DNA from: an uncultured Dorea sp.
GTDB taxonomy: Bacteria; Bacillota; Clostridia; Lachnospirales; Lachnospiraceae
NCBI GenBank assembly: GCA_910589275.1
Contig: CAJUTH010000049.1
Span: 1 to 19,620, forward strand
DNA length: 19,620 bases
Reading direction: 5' to 3'
A program made the position numbers and the translations under genes. The notes under the pieces are model-generated. The model searched no databases. It saw only the letters and a list, made by a program, of their open reading frames with translations, and was not told the origin of the DNA. Below are positions 5,835-14,359 of this stretch, piece after piece (positions within the stretch are counted from its first letter, which is position 1; each line of letters opens with the position of its first letter).

Positions 5835-6842
5835 ATGACAATTCGAGAGGAATTAGAGATGCGTGAAACTACAATGCTGAGTAAATATGCATCTCTAAGT
5901 ATAAATTCCAGAGGGAGAGAACGGGAAGAGGAAGAATGCGATATCCGCCCGGTATTTCAAAGAGACAGAGACAGGATTCTGCACTGTAAATCGTTTCGGC
6001 GTCTTAGACAGAAAACACAAGTGTTTTTACAGCCGATGGGAGACCATTACCGGACGAGGCTGATCCATACTTTGGAGGTATCGCAGAATGCCCGTACGCT
6101 TGCCAAGGCGCTCAGATTAAATGAAGATTTGGTGGAAGCAATTGCACTAGGCCATGATCTGGGGCATACGCCCTTTGGCCATGCAGGAGAGCGGGCGCTG
6201 AATCATGTCTGTCCCATGGGTTTTCGTCACAATGAGCAGAGCGTGAGAGTTGTGGAGGTTTTGGAAAAACAAGGAGAAGGATTAAATCTTACATGGGAGG
6301 TTAGGGACGGAATCTTAAATCATAAGACGAGCGGGACGCCGCATACTCTGGAGGGATGTTTGGTGCAGCTCTCAGATAAGATTGCGTACATCAATCATGA
6401 TATTGATGATGCAATCCGGGGAGGGCTTTTGACAGAGGAGGATATTCCGGAAAAATATGCGTCGGTTCTAGGGTATTCCTCAAAAAGCCGATTGGATACA
6501 ATGGTGCATGATGTAATCATACATAGTATGGATCAGCCGGATATTCGTATGTCAGATGAGGTCAGGGAAGCCATGTACGGGCTTAGAAGCTTTTTGTTTG
6601 AGCATGTATATCTGAATCCGTCCGCGAAAGGAGAGGAATCCAAAGCCATTCATATGGTAACGAATTTGTACGGTTATTGTATGGAGCATCCTGAGCTTAT
6701 GCCGGAACAGTATCAGAGGATGATGGAGCGGAAAGAGTCTTCCAGAGAGCAGGCCGCCTGTGACTATATCGCCGGAATGACAGATTCTTATGCGGTTCAG
6801 AAGTTTGAAGAATATTTTATTCCAGAATCTTGGAAAAATTAA
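5835..6842 (+). CDS. dgt: dGTP triphosphohydrolase-like HD-domain protein
   Basis: The 335-residue protein has the HD metal-dependent phosphohydrolase signature: His78 (LIHTLEVSQ), the His107-Asp108 pair in IALGHDLGHTPFGHAGE and a later Asp181 (LSDKIAYINHD). FRRLRQKTQVF and HYRTRL upstream are typical of the dGTPase-like group. Members hydrolyse dNTPs to deoxynucleosides and triphosphate, which limits dNTP pools. This shorter form is widely annotated as deoxyguanosinetriphosphate triphosphohydrolase-like, and its substrate range is not fixed. A very purine-rich GGGGGGAGG (5821-5829) precedes the ATG. In clostridia the gene commonly sits ahead of dnaG, as here, with an 84-bp gap and no terminator between them. 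Confidence 0.88.
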   Translation: MTIREELEMRETTMLSKYASLSINSRGREREEEECDIRPVFQRDRDRILHCKSFRRLRQKTQVFLQPMGDHYRTRLIHTLEVSQNARTLAKALRLNEDLVEAIALGHDLGHTPFGHAGERALNHVCPMGFRHNEQSVRVVEVLEKQGEGLNLTWEVRDGILNHKTSGTPHTLEGCLVQLSDKIAYINHDIDDAIRGGLLTEEDIPEKYASVLGYSSKSRLDTMVHDVIIHSMDQPDIRMSDEVREAMYGLRSFLFEHVYLNPSAKGEESKAIHMVTNLYGYCMEHPELMPEQYQRMMERKESSREQAACDYIAGMTDSYAVQKFEEYFIPESWKN

Positions 6843-6926
6843 AGGAAATCAAGAAGTTTTGTCGAATTAACTAAATATAGGGATATTTTTCCCCGGAGAA
6901 AATAGAAAAGAGGATGCGTTAGATCT

Positions 6927-8702
6927 ATGTATTATCCGGAAGAATTAGTGGAGGAAGTACGGCTGAAAAATGATATAGTAGATGTGATTTCCAGCTATGT
7001 GAAGCTCCAGAAGAAGGGCAGCTCTTATTTTGGCCTGTGTCCGTTTCATAATGAAAAATCACCGTCTTTTTCCGTGAGCAGGCAGAAACAGATGTATTAT
7101 TGTTTCGGCTGCGGTGCGGGAGGGAATGTATTTACATTTCTAATGGAATATGAGAACTATTCGTTTACGGAGGCGATGAAGGTACTTGCAGACCGGGCGG
7201 GCGTAGAACTTCCCAAGATGGAATATTCCAGAGAAGCGAAGGAAAAGGCTGAATTAAAGACGGTGTTATTAGAGATTAATAAGCTTGCCGCTAAGTATTT
7301 CTATGCGCAGCTAAAGTCAGAGCAGGGAAGAATTGCTTATACATATCTACGGGAGCGGAAGCTTAGCGATGAAACCATTACAGCGTTTGGACTCGGGTAT
7401 TCGAATAAGTATAGCGATGATTTGTACCGCTACTTAAAGTCAAAGGGATATTCTGACGATATGCTCTTGAAGGCCGGCTTGATTTCGGCAGATGAAAAGC
7501 ATGGGGCGTTTGATAAGTTCTGGAACCGCGTGATGTTTCCGATTATGGATGCGAACAACCGTGTGATTGGATTTGGCGGCCGTGTTATGGGGGAGGGAAA
7601 GCCCAAATATTTAAATTCGCCAGAGACGCCGGTGTTTGATAAGAGCAGAAATTTATACGGGCTCCATCGGGCCAGGACTTCTAGAAAGCCGTATTTCCTG
7701 ATCTGCGAGGGATATATGGATGTGATAGCGCTGCATCAGGCCGGTTTTACGAATGCGGCGGCATCGCTGGGAACGGCGCTTACAGCGGGACATGCCGCAC
7801 TGATCAAACGGTATGTGAATGAGGTATATCTGACCTACGACAGTGATGAAGCCGGAACGAGGGCTGCGCTGCGGGCTGTTCCGATTTTGAAAGGGGCGGG
7901 GATTACTGCAAAAGTGATCCGTATGGATCCGTATAAGGATCCGGATGAGTTTATTAAGAATCTGGGAGCGGAAGCCTTTGAAGAACGGATTCAGAAGGCA
8001 AGAAATGGTTTTCTTTTTTCTCTGGAGATGCTGGAACGGGATTATGACATGGCATCGCCGGAGGGGAAGACAGCATTTATGAGGGAAGCAGCCGCAAGGC
8101 TTGTGGAATTTGATGAGGAGATTGAACGGAGCAATTATATCGAAGCGGTTGCAAGGGCATATCGGGTAAGCGCGGAAGAACTGCGGAAGCTGGTTGTTAA
8201 GACGGCGGTGCAGGCAGGACTTGCGAAGCCTGTGGAAAGGCCGAAGCCGACTGTGGGCAGAGAGAAAGGAAAAGAGGAGGGGATTTTAAAGTCTCAGAGG
8301 ATTCTCCTGACATGGCTGATTGAGGATGACAGTCTCTTTGGGCAGATTGAGAAGCTGATCAGGCCGGAGGACTTTACAGAGCCGCTTTATCATACGGTAG
8401 CGGAGCTTCTATATCAGCAGCGTGAAAAGGGGACGGTTAATCCGGCGCAGATTATGAACCATTTTACGGATGAGGATGAGCACCGGAGGGTAGCGGAATT
8501 GTTTCACACGAAGCTTCCCAAGCTTTCTACAGTGAATGAGAAGGAAAAGGCGCTGAAGGAGACGATTATTCGGATTAAGCAGTATCGTTTGGATGAAGTG
8601 TCGAAGAGCCTTGATCCGACAGATATAAAGGGCCTGCAGAATCTGATGGCGGATAAGCGGGCGCTGCAGCACATGAAGGAACTGCATATTTCTATCAATT
8701 AA
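6927..8702 (+). CDS. dnaG: DNA primase
   Basis: The 591-residue protein is a complete bacterial DnaG, which makes RNA primers at the replication fork. The N-terminal CHC2 zinc-binding domain has Cys38, His41, Cys59 and Cys62 (LCPFHNEKSPSF, YYCFGCGAGG). The RNA polymerase core follows with KFWNRVMFPI and GFGGRVMGEGKPKYLNSPET. The TOPRIM metal site has Glu261 (CEGYMDVI), Asp305 and Asp307 (YDSDEAG) and DPDEF. The C-terminal ~140 residues form the DnaB-helicase-binding domain, including the QYRLDEV helix near the end. The ribosome binding site AGAGGA (6909-6914) is 12 nt from the ATG, a little far. It is followed at 39 bp by sigA, the classical macromolecular-synthesis arrangement. Confidence 0.97.
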   Translation: MYYPEELVEEVRLKNDIVDVISSYVKLQKKGSSYFGLCPFHNEKSPSFSVSRQKQMYYCFGCGAGGNVFTFLMEYENYSFTEAMKVLADRAGVELPKMEYSREAKEKAELKTVLLEINKLAAKYFYAQLKSEQGRIAYTYLRERKLSDETITAFGLGYSNKYSDDLYRYLKSKGYSDDMLLKAGLISADEKHGAFDKFWNRVMFPIMDANNRVIGFGGRVMGEGKPKYLNSPETPVFDKSRNLYGLHRARTSRKPYFLICEGYMDVIALHQAGFTNAAASLGTALTAGHAALIKRYVNEVYLTYDSDEAGTRAALRAVPILKGAGITAKVIRMDPYKDPDEFIKNLGAEAFEERIQKARNGFLFSLEMLERDYDMASPEGKTAFMREAAARLVEFDEEIERSNYIEAVARAYRVSAEELRKLVVKTAVQAGLAKPVERPKPTVGREKGKEEGILKSQRILLTWLIEDDSLFGQIEKLIRPEDFTEPLYHTVAELLYQQREKGTVNPAQIMNHFTDEDEHRRVAELFHTKLPKLSTVNEKEKALKETIIRIKQYRLDEVSKSLDPTDIKGLQNLMADKRALQHMKELHISIN

Positions 8703-8741
8703 GGATAAAATATAAACAAGCAATGAGAGGATGGACATTAC

Positions 8742-9854
8742 ATGGAAGAAAACATTGTAAAATTTGAGGAAAAGTTAAAAGATCTGCTGAAAATGGGAAA
8801 AAATAAAAAGAGTATTCTTGAAATTCAGGAAATCAACGACTTTTTCTCAGATATGGAGCTGAATCCAGAGCAGATGGAGAAGGTATTTGAATATCTGGAG
8901 TCGAATGGAATTGATGTACTCCGTATTAATTCAGATGTGGATGTGGATGATGATCTGGAAGTGGTGCTGACAGACGAGGATGAGGTTGATATGGAGAAGA
9001 TCGACTTGTCTGTTCCTGACGGTATCAGTATTGAGGATCCGGTCCGCATGTATCTAAAGGAAATCGGTAAGGTTCCGCTTCTGTCTGCTGAGGAAGAGGT
9101 TGACCTTGCCAGAAGAATGGCAGAGGGAGATGAGGACGCCAAGAAACGCTTGGCAGAAGCAAATCTGAGACTGGTAGTAAGCATTGCAAAGAGATATGTC
9201 GGCCGTGGCATGTTGTTCCTTGATTTGATTCAGGAGGGGAACCTTGGACTGATCAAAGCAGTTGAGAAATTTGATTATCAGAAGGGGTTTAAGTTCAGTA
9301 CCTATGCAACATGGTGGATCCGTCAGGCAATTACCAGAGCGATTGCGGATCAGGCAAGGACGATCCGGATTCCTGTGCATATGGTGGAGACGATCAACAA
9401 ATTGATTCGGGTTTCCAGACAGCTCCTGCAAGAGCTGGGGCGCGAACCTACGCCGGAGGAGATCGCGGAGGAATTGGACATGCCTGTAGACCGTGTAAGG
9501 GAGATTTTAAAGATATCTCAGGAACCAGTGTCTTTAGAAACTCCGATCGGAGAAGAGGAAGACAGTCATCTTGGTGATTTTATTCAGGATGATAATGTTC
9601 CTGTACCGGCAGAGGCAGCGGCGGCTACGCTTTTAAAGGAACAGTTAGATGAGGTGCTGGATACTTTGACTGAGAGAGAGCAGAAGGTGCTCCGTCTCCG
9701 TTTTGGAATGAACGACGGACGCGCCCGTACGCTGGAGGAAGTAGGACGGGAATTTGACGTTACCAGAGAGCGTATCAGACAGATTGAGGCGAAAGCATTA
9801 AGAAAGCTGCGTCATCCAAGCCGAAGCAGAAAGCTTCGTGATTATCTGGACTAG
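8742..9854 (+). CDS. sigA: RNA polymerase primary sigma factor (sigma-70/SigA)
   Basis: The 370 residues match Gram-positive SigA rather than the longer proteobacterial RpoD. An acidic region 1.1 (about 1-85) is followed by region 1.2 (DPVRMYLKEIGKVPLLSAEEE, ~99-119), regions 2.1-2.4 (NLRLVVSIAKRY to KFSTYATWWIRQAITRAIADQ, ~141-204), region 3 (REPTPEEIAEELDMP, ~234) and region 4 with the -35-binding helix-turn-helix (TLEEVGREFDVTRERIRQIEAKALRKLRHP, ~330-359). It directs transcription of housekeeping genes, and promoters of the TTGACA/TATAAT type in this window fit it. The ribosome binding site GAGAGG (8725-8730) is 11 nt from the ATG. The gene lies between dnaG and trmK and shares their transcript. 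Confidence 0.98.
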   Translation: MEENIVKFEEKLKDLLKMGKNKKSILEIQEINDFFSDMELNPEQMEKVFEYLESNGIDVLRINSDVDVDDDLEVVLTDEDEVDMEKIDLSVPDGISIEDPVRMYLKEIGKVPLLSAEEEVDLARRMAEGDEDAKKRLAEANLRLVVSIAKRYVGRGMLFLDLIQEGNLGLIKAVEKFDYQKGFKFSTYATWWIRQAITRAIADQARTIRIPVHMVETINKLIRVSRQLLQELGREPTPEEIAEELDMPVDRVREILKISQEPVSLETPIGEEEDSHLGDFIQDDNVPVPAEAAAATLLKEQLDEVLDTLTEREQKVLRLRFGMNDGRARTLEEVGREFDVTRERIRQIEAKALRKLRHPSRSRKLRDYLD

Positions 9855-9867
9855 GAAAGAGGAGTCT

Positions 9868-10560
9868 ATGGAACTATCGAAAAGACTTGCCGCCATTGCA
9901 GGTCTTGTGACGGAAGGGGCCGTTGCCGCCGATGTGGGAACCGACCATGGGTACGTGCCGATTTATCTGGCAGAGACTGGGAAATGTGAACGCGTGATAG
10001 CGATGGATGTGAATCAGGGACCTCTTGATAGGGCGTTAATACACATTAAGGAGCATAATCTGGAGAAAAGAATTGAGATTCGGCTTTCCGACGGATTGAA
10101 AAGCCTGAGAAAGGGCGAAGCGGATACGGTGATCGCCGCAGGTATGGGAGGAGGGCTTATCATCCGGATTTTGGAGGAATCGAAAGAGACAGCCGAAAGT
10201 ATCCGGGAATTTATCCTGCAGCCACAGTCGGAGATTCATAAGGTAAGAGAGTATCTTAGCAGAAATGGATTTTGTCTGACGGAAGAAAAGATGGCGGAAG
10301 AAGAGAACAAGTTCTATCCTATGATGAAGCTGGTACACGGAGAAGAGTCTGCGTATACGGAATTGGAACTTTGTTATGGACGTAAGCTTCTCGCAGGAAG
10401 AGATCCGGTATTGCGTCGTTTTCTGATAAAAGAAGAGAAACGGCTGGAAGGTATTTATCAGAGAATAGAGGAGCAGCCTGGCGAAGCTGTTAAGCTCCGC
10501 TGCAGGGAAATAAGAACAGAGCTTATGCGTATCAGACAGGCGCTTGCCTTGTATCGGTAA
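9868..10560 (+). CDS. trmK: tRNA (adenine-22-N1)-methyltransferase
   Basis: The start is placed at ATG 9868, giving MELSKRLAAIAGLV and 230 residues, the usual TrmK length. An ATG at 9838 in the same frame would lie inside sigA and add a non-conserved tail, while AAGAGGAG (9857-9864) serves 9868. The class I SAM-binding fold shows motif I ADVGTDHGYVPIYL, an acidic strand end AMDVNQGPL, and VIAAGMGGGLIIRIL. The LQPQSE and EENKFYPMM blocks that mark TrmK follow. The enzyme methylates N1 of A22 in the D loop of certain tRNAs, using S-adenosylmethionine. It begins 13 bp after the sigA stop. The trmK-nif3 order is a common Firmicutes pair downstream of sigA. Confidence 0.93.
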   Translation: MELSKRLAAIAGLVTEGAVAADVGTDHGYVPIYLAETGKCERVIAMDVNQGPLDRALIHIKEHNLEKRIEIRLSDGLKSLRKGEADTVIAAGMGGGLIIRILEESKETAESIREFILQPQSEIHKVREYLSRNGFCLTEEKMAEEENKFYPMMKLVHGEESAYTELELCYGRKLLAGRDPVLRRFLIKEEKRLEGIYQRIEEQPGEAVKLRCREIRTELMRIRQALALYR

Positions 10561-10627
10561 AGTCTTTTCTGGGTGCTGTTAAATTATAGGCTTTGTCTAT
10601 TTTTAGGACATAAAAGGAGCAGTGAAT

Positions 10628-11419
10628 ATGCTGTGCAGAGATGTAATAGAGAAGATTGAAAAGGAATATCCTGTTTCTTGTGCGTTGGATTGGGATAATG
10701 TAGGACTTCTGGTGGGAAGCCCGGAAAAAGAGGTAAAAAGAGTTTGTGTGGCGTTAGATCCAACGGAAGAGGTGATAGAAGCGGCTGCAAAGGCACATGC
10801 AGATATGCTTGTTACCCATCATCCGCTGATTTTTTCTGGGATGCGGAGCATCAGAACAGATGAATTTATCGGAAGACGGGTTATTCGATTGATTCAGGAG
10901 GATATTGCATATTATGCTATGCATACAAATTATGATGTGATGAGAATGGCGGAATTGGCGGGCCGTATATTGGGACTGGAGGAAGGACGGGTATTAGAGG
11001 TAACCTGTCCGGAGAGCCCTATAGATGGAAAGCCTCAGGGGATTGGACGGGTTGCGGATTTAAAAGAATCCATTAATCTCGAAGAGTACAGCAGATGGGT
11101 GAAGCAGAGCTTCGGATTGGATCATGTGAAAGTGTTTGGAGATATAAAAACTCCTGTTAAACGAGTGGCGGTCTCGCCGGGAGCTGGAAAGAGCATGGTA
11201 AGAGCGGCTCTTATGGCGGAGGCAGATGTGCTGGTTACAGGGGATATTGATCATCATACGGGGATTGATGCAGTGGCGCGCGGACTTTCGATTATCGACG
11301 GGGGGCATTATGGAACTGAACATATTTTTAACCGGGATATGGCCGAATTTTTCGGTGAAAGGTTTCCAAAAATTACGGTAGTGACAGCTCCGCCCCACCA
11401 TCCGTTTCAGATTATTTAA
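10628..11419 (+). CDS. Nif3-like dinuclear metal-centre protein (YqfO family, short form)
   Basis: ATG 10628 is preferred to the in-frame GTG at 10622 because AAAGGAG (10613-10619) is 8 nt from the former and 2 nt from the latter; this gives 263 residues. The family signature begins SCALDWDNVGLLVG. Likely metal ligands are His64 and His65 (DMLVTHHPLIFSG), Asp103 (HTNYDVM), His227 and Glu231 (GGHYGTEHIF). Bacillus YqfO has about 370 residues because of an inserted PII-like domain; that insert is absent here, as in the E. coli YbgI type. These proteins form hexameric rings, and their function is unsettled; a GTP cyclohydrolase-like role has been proposed. The gene lies 67 bp after trmK, its usual neighbour, and 17 bp before the kinase gene. 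Confidence 0.92.
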   Translation: MLCRDVIEKIEKEYPVSCALDWDNVGLLVGSPEKEVKRVCVALDPTEEVIEAAAKAHADMLVTHHPLIFSGMRSIRTDEFIGRRVIRLIQEDIAYYAMHTNYDVMRMAELAGRILGLEEGRVLEVTCPESPIDGKPQGIGRVADLKESINLEEYSRWVKQSFGLDHVKVFGDIKTPVKRVAVSPGAGKSMVRAALMAEADVLVTGDIDHHTGIDAVARGLSIIDGGHYGTEHIFNRDMAEFFGERFPKITVVTAPPHHPFQII

Positions 11420-11436
11420 AAGAAAAGGAGGAAGAC

Positions 11437-13101
11437 ATGGGACAGGAAATGGTGAACGTTCAGGTAGGAGACGGCAGCAGGCAGTATCCGAAAGGGATTT
11501 CTTATCTGGAGATTGCAAAAGAGTATCAGAAGGACTATACAGACGACATCGTACTGGTTTTGGCAGACGGAAGACTTCAGGAGCTGGCAAAGACGCTGAA
11601 AGGAGATTGTACCCTTGAATTCCTTACTACGAAGGATCATATCGGACATGCAACGTACATACGCAGTATGAAGCTTCTGCTGGTCAAATCAATTTATGAT
11701 GTATGCAGCCATAAGGAAGGCGTGAAGGTGAGAGTTCATTTCTCAGTGGGAGACGGTCTTTACTGTACGGTAGACGGAGCAGCGGTGAATGCGGAATTTC
11801 TCGTACATGTGAAAGCAAGGATGCGGGAACTTATTGACAAGGACATTCCATTTCAAAAGCGTTCTGTGAATATAAATGAGGCGATTGCCCTATTTCGGCG
11901 CCACGGCATGTACGATAAGGAGAAGTTGTTTGCTTATCGCCGAGTGTCTAGAGTGAATATTTACAGTTTGAATGAATTTGAAGATTACTTTTATGGATAT
12001 ATGGTGCCTAGCACCGGCTATCTGAAGTATTTTGAATTGTATCTTTATGATGAAGGACTGGTGATTCAAATGCCGGTTAAGAAAGTCCCGAAAGAACTCC
12101 GGCCTTTCCGTCCGGCACATAAGTTGTTTCAGGTATTAAAGGAGTCTACAATCTGGGGGGATATGCAGGGAATTGAGACGGTGGGCGCGCTTAATGACCA
12201 GATTACCAAAAGTGATCCTTTGGATATGATACTGGTTCAGGAAGCATACCAGGAAAAGAAAATTGCTGATATTGCGGAGAGGATATCTGTGAATCCGGAA
12301 GTGAAGTTTATTTTGATAGCAGGTCCGTCCTCCTCTGGAAAGACCACGTTTTCCCACAGACTGTCCATTCAGTTAAAGGCACATGGCATGACGCCTCATC
12401 CAATTGCATTGGATAATTTCTTTGTAGAGCGGGAGAATACTCCGAGAGACGAAAAAGGAGAGTTTAATTTTGAATGTCTTGAGGCGGTGGACAGGGAACT
12501 GTTTCAGGATTGTATGAAACGTTTGCTTGAAGGAGAAGAAGTTGTGCTTCCCACCTTTAATTTTAAGACGGGGCACAAGGAATATGGCAGCGAGCCAAAG
12601 AAGCTGGGAGAGAACGACGTGTTAGTGATCGAAGGGATTCACGGTTTAAATCCGAAGATGACAGATTCTCTCCCGGATGAAAATAAGTTCAAAATCTATA
12701 TAAGCGCGCTGACGCAGTTAAACGTAGATGAACACAACCGTATTCCTACGACAGACGGACGGCTTCTCAGGAGAATGGTCCGGGATGCGCGTACTAGGGG
12801 AAGGACGGCAAAAGAAACCATCAGTATGTGGCCTTCTGTAAGAAGGGGAGAGGAAGAGTACATTTTTCCTTATCAGGAGGAAGCGGATATGATGTTTAAT
12901 TCTTCGCTGATTTATGAATTAGCAGTGCTGAAGGCCTATGTGGAGCCTCTATTATTTGGAATTGAGAGAGATTGTCCGGAATATCTGGAGGCAAAGAGGC
13001 TGCTGAAGTTTTTGGATTATTTTGTGGGAGTCAGCAGCGATATGATACCGGCAAATTCATTACTGAAAGAATTTGTAGGCGGGGGATGCTTTAAAGTATA
13101 A
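11437..13101 (+). CDS. TGS-domain uridine kinase-like nucleoside kinase
   Basis: This 554-residue fusion has a TGS domain at about 1-65 (VQVGDGSRQYPKGISYLEIA), then a region resembling the second additional (editing) domain of threonyl-tRNA synthetase. That region starts GHATYIRSM (70-78), where the usual HxxxH metal motif keeps only its first His. The C-terminal half is a P-loop kinase of the uridine kinase/phosphoribulokinase family: Walker A GPSSSGKTT (296-304), DNFFVERENTPRDEKGEFNFE (326-346), and VLVIEGIHGLNP (395-406). Such proteins are widespread in clostridia and are annotated as nucleoside kinases; they probably phosphorylate uridine or cytidine. The nucleotide substrate has not been shown by sequence. 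AAAGGAGG (11424-11431) gives a strong start. It is cotranscribed with the Nif3-like gene. Confidence 0.88.
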   Translation: MGQEMVNVQVGDGSRQYPKGISYLEIAKEYQKDYTDDIVLVLADGRLQELAKTLKGDCTLEFLTTKDHIGHATYIRSMKLLLVKSIYDVCSHKEGVKVRVHFSVGDGLYCTVDGAAVNAEFLVHVKARMRELIDKDIPFQKRSVNINEAIALFRRHGMYDKEKLFAYRRVSRVNIYSLNEFEDYFYGYMVPSTGYLKYFELYLYDEGLVIQMPVKKVPKELRPFRPAHKLFQVLKESTIWGDMQGIETVGALNDQITKSDPLDMILVQEAYQEKKIADIAERISVNPEVKFILIAGPSSSGKTTFSHRLSIQLKAHGMTPHPIALDNFFVERENTPRDEKGEFNFECLEAVDRELFQDCMKRLLEGEEVVLPTFNFKTGHKEYGSEPKKLGENDVLVIEGIHGLNPKMTDSLPDENKFKIYISALTQLNVDEHNRIPTTDGRLLRRMVRDARTRGRTAKETISMWPSVRRGEEEYIFPYQEEADMMFNSSLIYELAVLKAYVEPLLFGIERDCPEYLEAKRLLKFLDYFVGVSSDMIPANSLLKEFVGGGCFKV

Positions 13102-13122
13102 AATTAAGGGAATCGAATAAAT

Positions 13123-14349
13123 ATGCGGGGAAAATTAATAAGAGGGTTTCTGGTTCTTGCCGCAGCACTGTGTATTGGCGGTATGGAAGGCCGAGCGGAG
13201 ATTGCAGGGGATGACGCGCTGAAAAATCTTCAATGGAACCAGATTTATGAAGAGCCGCGTCATGGCGGTGTGGTGCAGTCTGTCTGCGCTACAGAAGATT
13301 ATATTATCACATTGGAGAATATGGCGGATGATCCGGAGGTATCAGATATTGTCTCAGCTTATTACCGGAAGGATACGGATGAGAACGGCAATCCGGTTAA
13401 GCCTTATACACTGGCGAAACGTGTGCAGAACCGGGAGTGGGAGCACTGCAATGGAATGACTTATAATCCGGGGACTAACGAGATTTATGTGGCATTGTAC
13501 ACGCATACGATAGCGGAAAACAGAGGCTGCCTTTATGTGATGGATCCGGATAAGCTGGATTATAAACGAACCATTAAGATCAGCGATGATTATAACGTTC
13601 TGGGAATTGGTTATTTGGAGGAGAAGAACCAATATGTGATTCAGACGAATGTGGATGGAGGCTATAGCTTTAAGATTTTAAATGAAAATTTCGAAGTTAT
13701 AGAAGATTTGGGAGAGTATGCCGATACGTCAGAAGGCGGTAATTTTCAGGATTTGGAAGTGTCGGGAGATTATATATTGAATTTTCCTGCGACATTTGGG
13801 ATGGGAATTGGCGACTTTATCCATATGTATTCCATATCTAGAAGAGAAATGGTAGCCACGGAGCAGCTTGATTTTCAATTTACAGGGGTTACGGTGGATG
13901 AGCCGGAGTCCTTGTGTGAATTGGCTCCGGGCATATTTCTTGCAGTGGTGAATGTAGAGGTGAAGGATCGGGGAAGCATGATACGCTTTTATGAGACGCT
14001 GGTACCTTATAATATGACGTTTACTCCTGTAAGAAATGTAACTGCACCAAAAGGCGTTGCGGTAAAAGCGCCGAGTGAAGAGGTGGAGACAGATACAGAT
14101 ACGGAACAAAACGTCGGAACTGTTATAGAGATATCTTCGGTATTAGAGCCTGTAAAAATATGGCTGTCTCAAAAAGAAATTCAGCTTCCGGCAAAATTTG
14201 TGCTGGTATTTATTATCATGACGTTTTCATTCCTGTTGGTGTTCTTAAGTATTTACGCTTATGTGCTCCGGATACGCAGAGAGCGGAAAAGAAAAGAACG
14301 GGACCGCAGACGCAGAAGGCAGATGGCGCTGGAGGCAGGCAGCGCATAA
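13123..14349 (+). CDS. Secreted, membrane-anchored beta-propeller-like protein of unknown function
   Basis: I do not recognise a named family. Residues 1-25 form a signal peptide (MRGKLIRGFLVLAAALCIGG) with a plausible cleavage after GRA. Residues ~30-305 are rich in beta strands with recurring patterns (NPGTNEIYVALYT, RGCLYVMDPDKLDYKRTIKI, NYVIQTN-like, SFKILNENFEVIEDLG), like blades of a WD/NHL-type propeller. A Thr/Glu-rich linker (~310-335) leads to one transmembrane helix (~357-382) and a cytoplasmic tail very rich in Arg/Lys (RIRRERKRKERDRRRRRQ). The topology is therefore type I: propeller outside, basic tail inside. It lies 21 bp after the kinase gene with a weak AAGGGA site (13106-13111), so it may be poorly translated at the end of the operon. 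A surface sensor or wall-binding role is only a guess. Confidence 0.75.
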   Translation: MRGKLIRGFLVLAAALCIGGMEGRAEIAGDDALKNLQWNQIYEEPRHGGVVQSVCATEDYIITLENMADDPEVSDIVSAYYRKDTDENGNPVKPYTLAKRVQNREWEHCNGMTYNPGTNEIYVALYTHTIAENRGCLYVMDPDKLDYKRTIKISDDYNVLGIGYLEEKNQYVIQTNVDGGYSFKILNENFEVIEDLGEYADTSEGGNFQDLEVSGDYILNFPATFGMGIGDFIHMYSISRREMVATEQLDFQFTGVTVDEPESLCELAPGIFLAVVNVEVKDRGSMIRFYETLVPYNMTFTPVRNVTAPKGVAVKAPSEEVETDTDTEQNVGTVIEISSVLEPVKIWLSQKEIQLPAKFVLVFIIMTFSFLLVFLSIYAYVLRIRRERKRKERDRRRRRQMALEAGSA

Positions 14350-14359
14350 ACGTTACTAT

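Noticed and set aside
8731..8760. Ten-codon upstream frame overlapping the sigA start
   Set aside because: Its ATG touches the Shine-Dalgarno sequence with no spacing, so ribosomes could hardly start there.
8825..9211. 128-residue minus-strand reading frame opposite sigA
   Set aside because: It is a shadow of the conserved sigma factor gene; it has no ribosome binding site and a serine-rich sequence caused by antisense of acidic codons.
9838..9867. Upstream ATG for trmK inside sigA, giving a 240-residue protein
   Set aside because: It lacks a suitable ribosome binding site and adds a non-conserved tail; ATG 9868 has AAGAGGAG and gives the usual family length.
14326..14345. Bidirectional intrinsic terminator for the propeller gene and aroC
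   Set aside because: The 6-bp stem has no T-run on either strand, so it does not meet the usual form.
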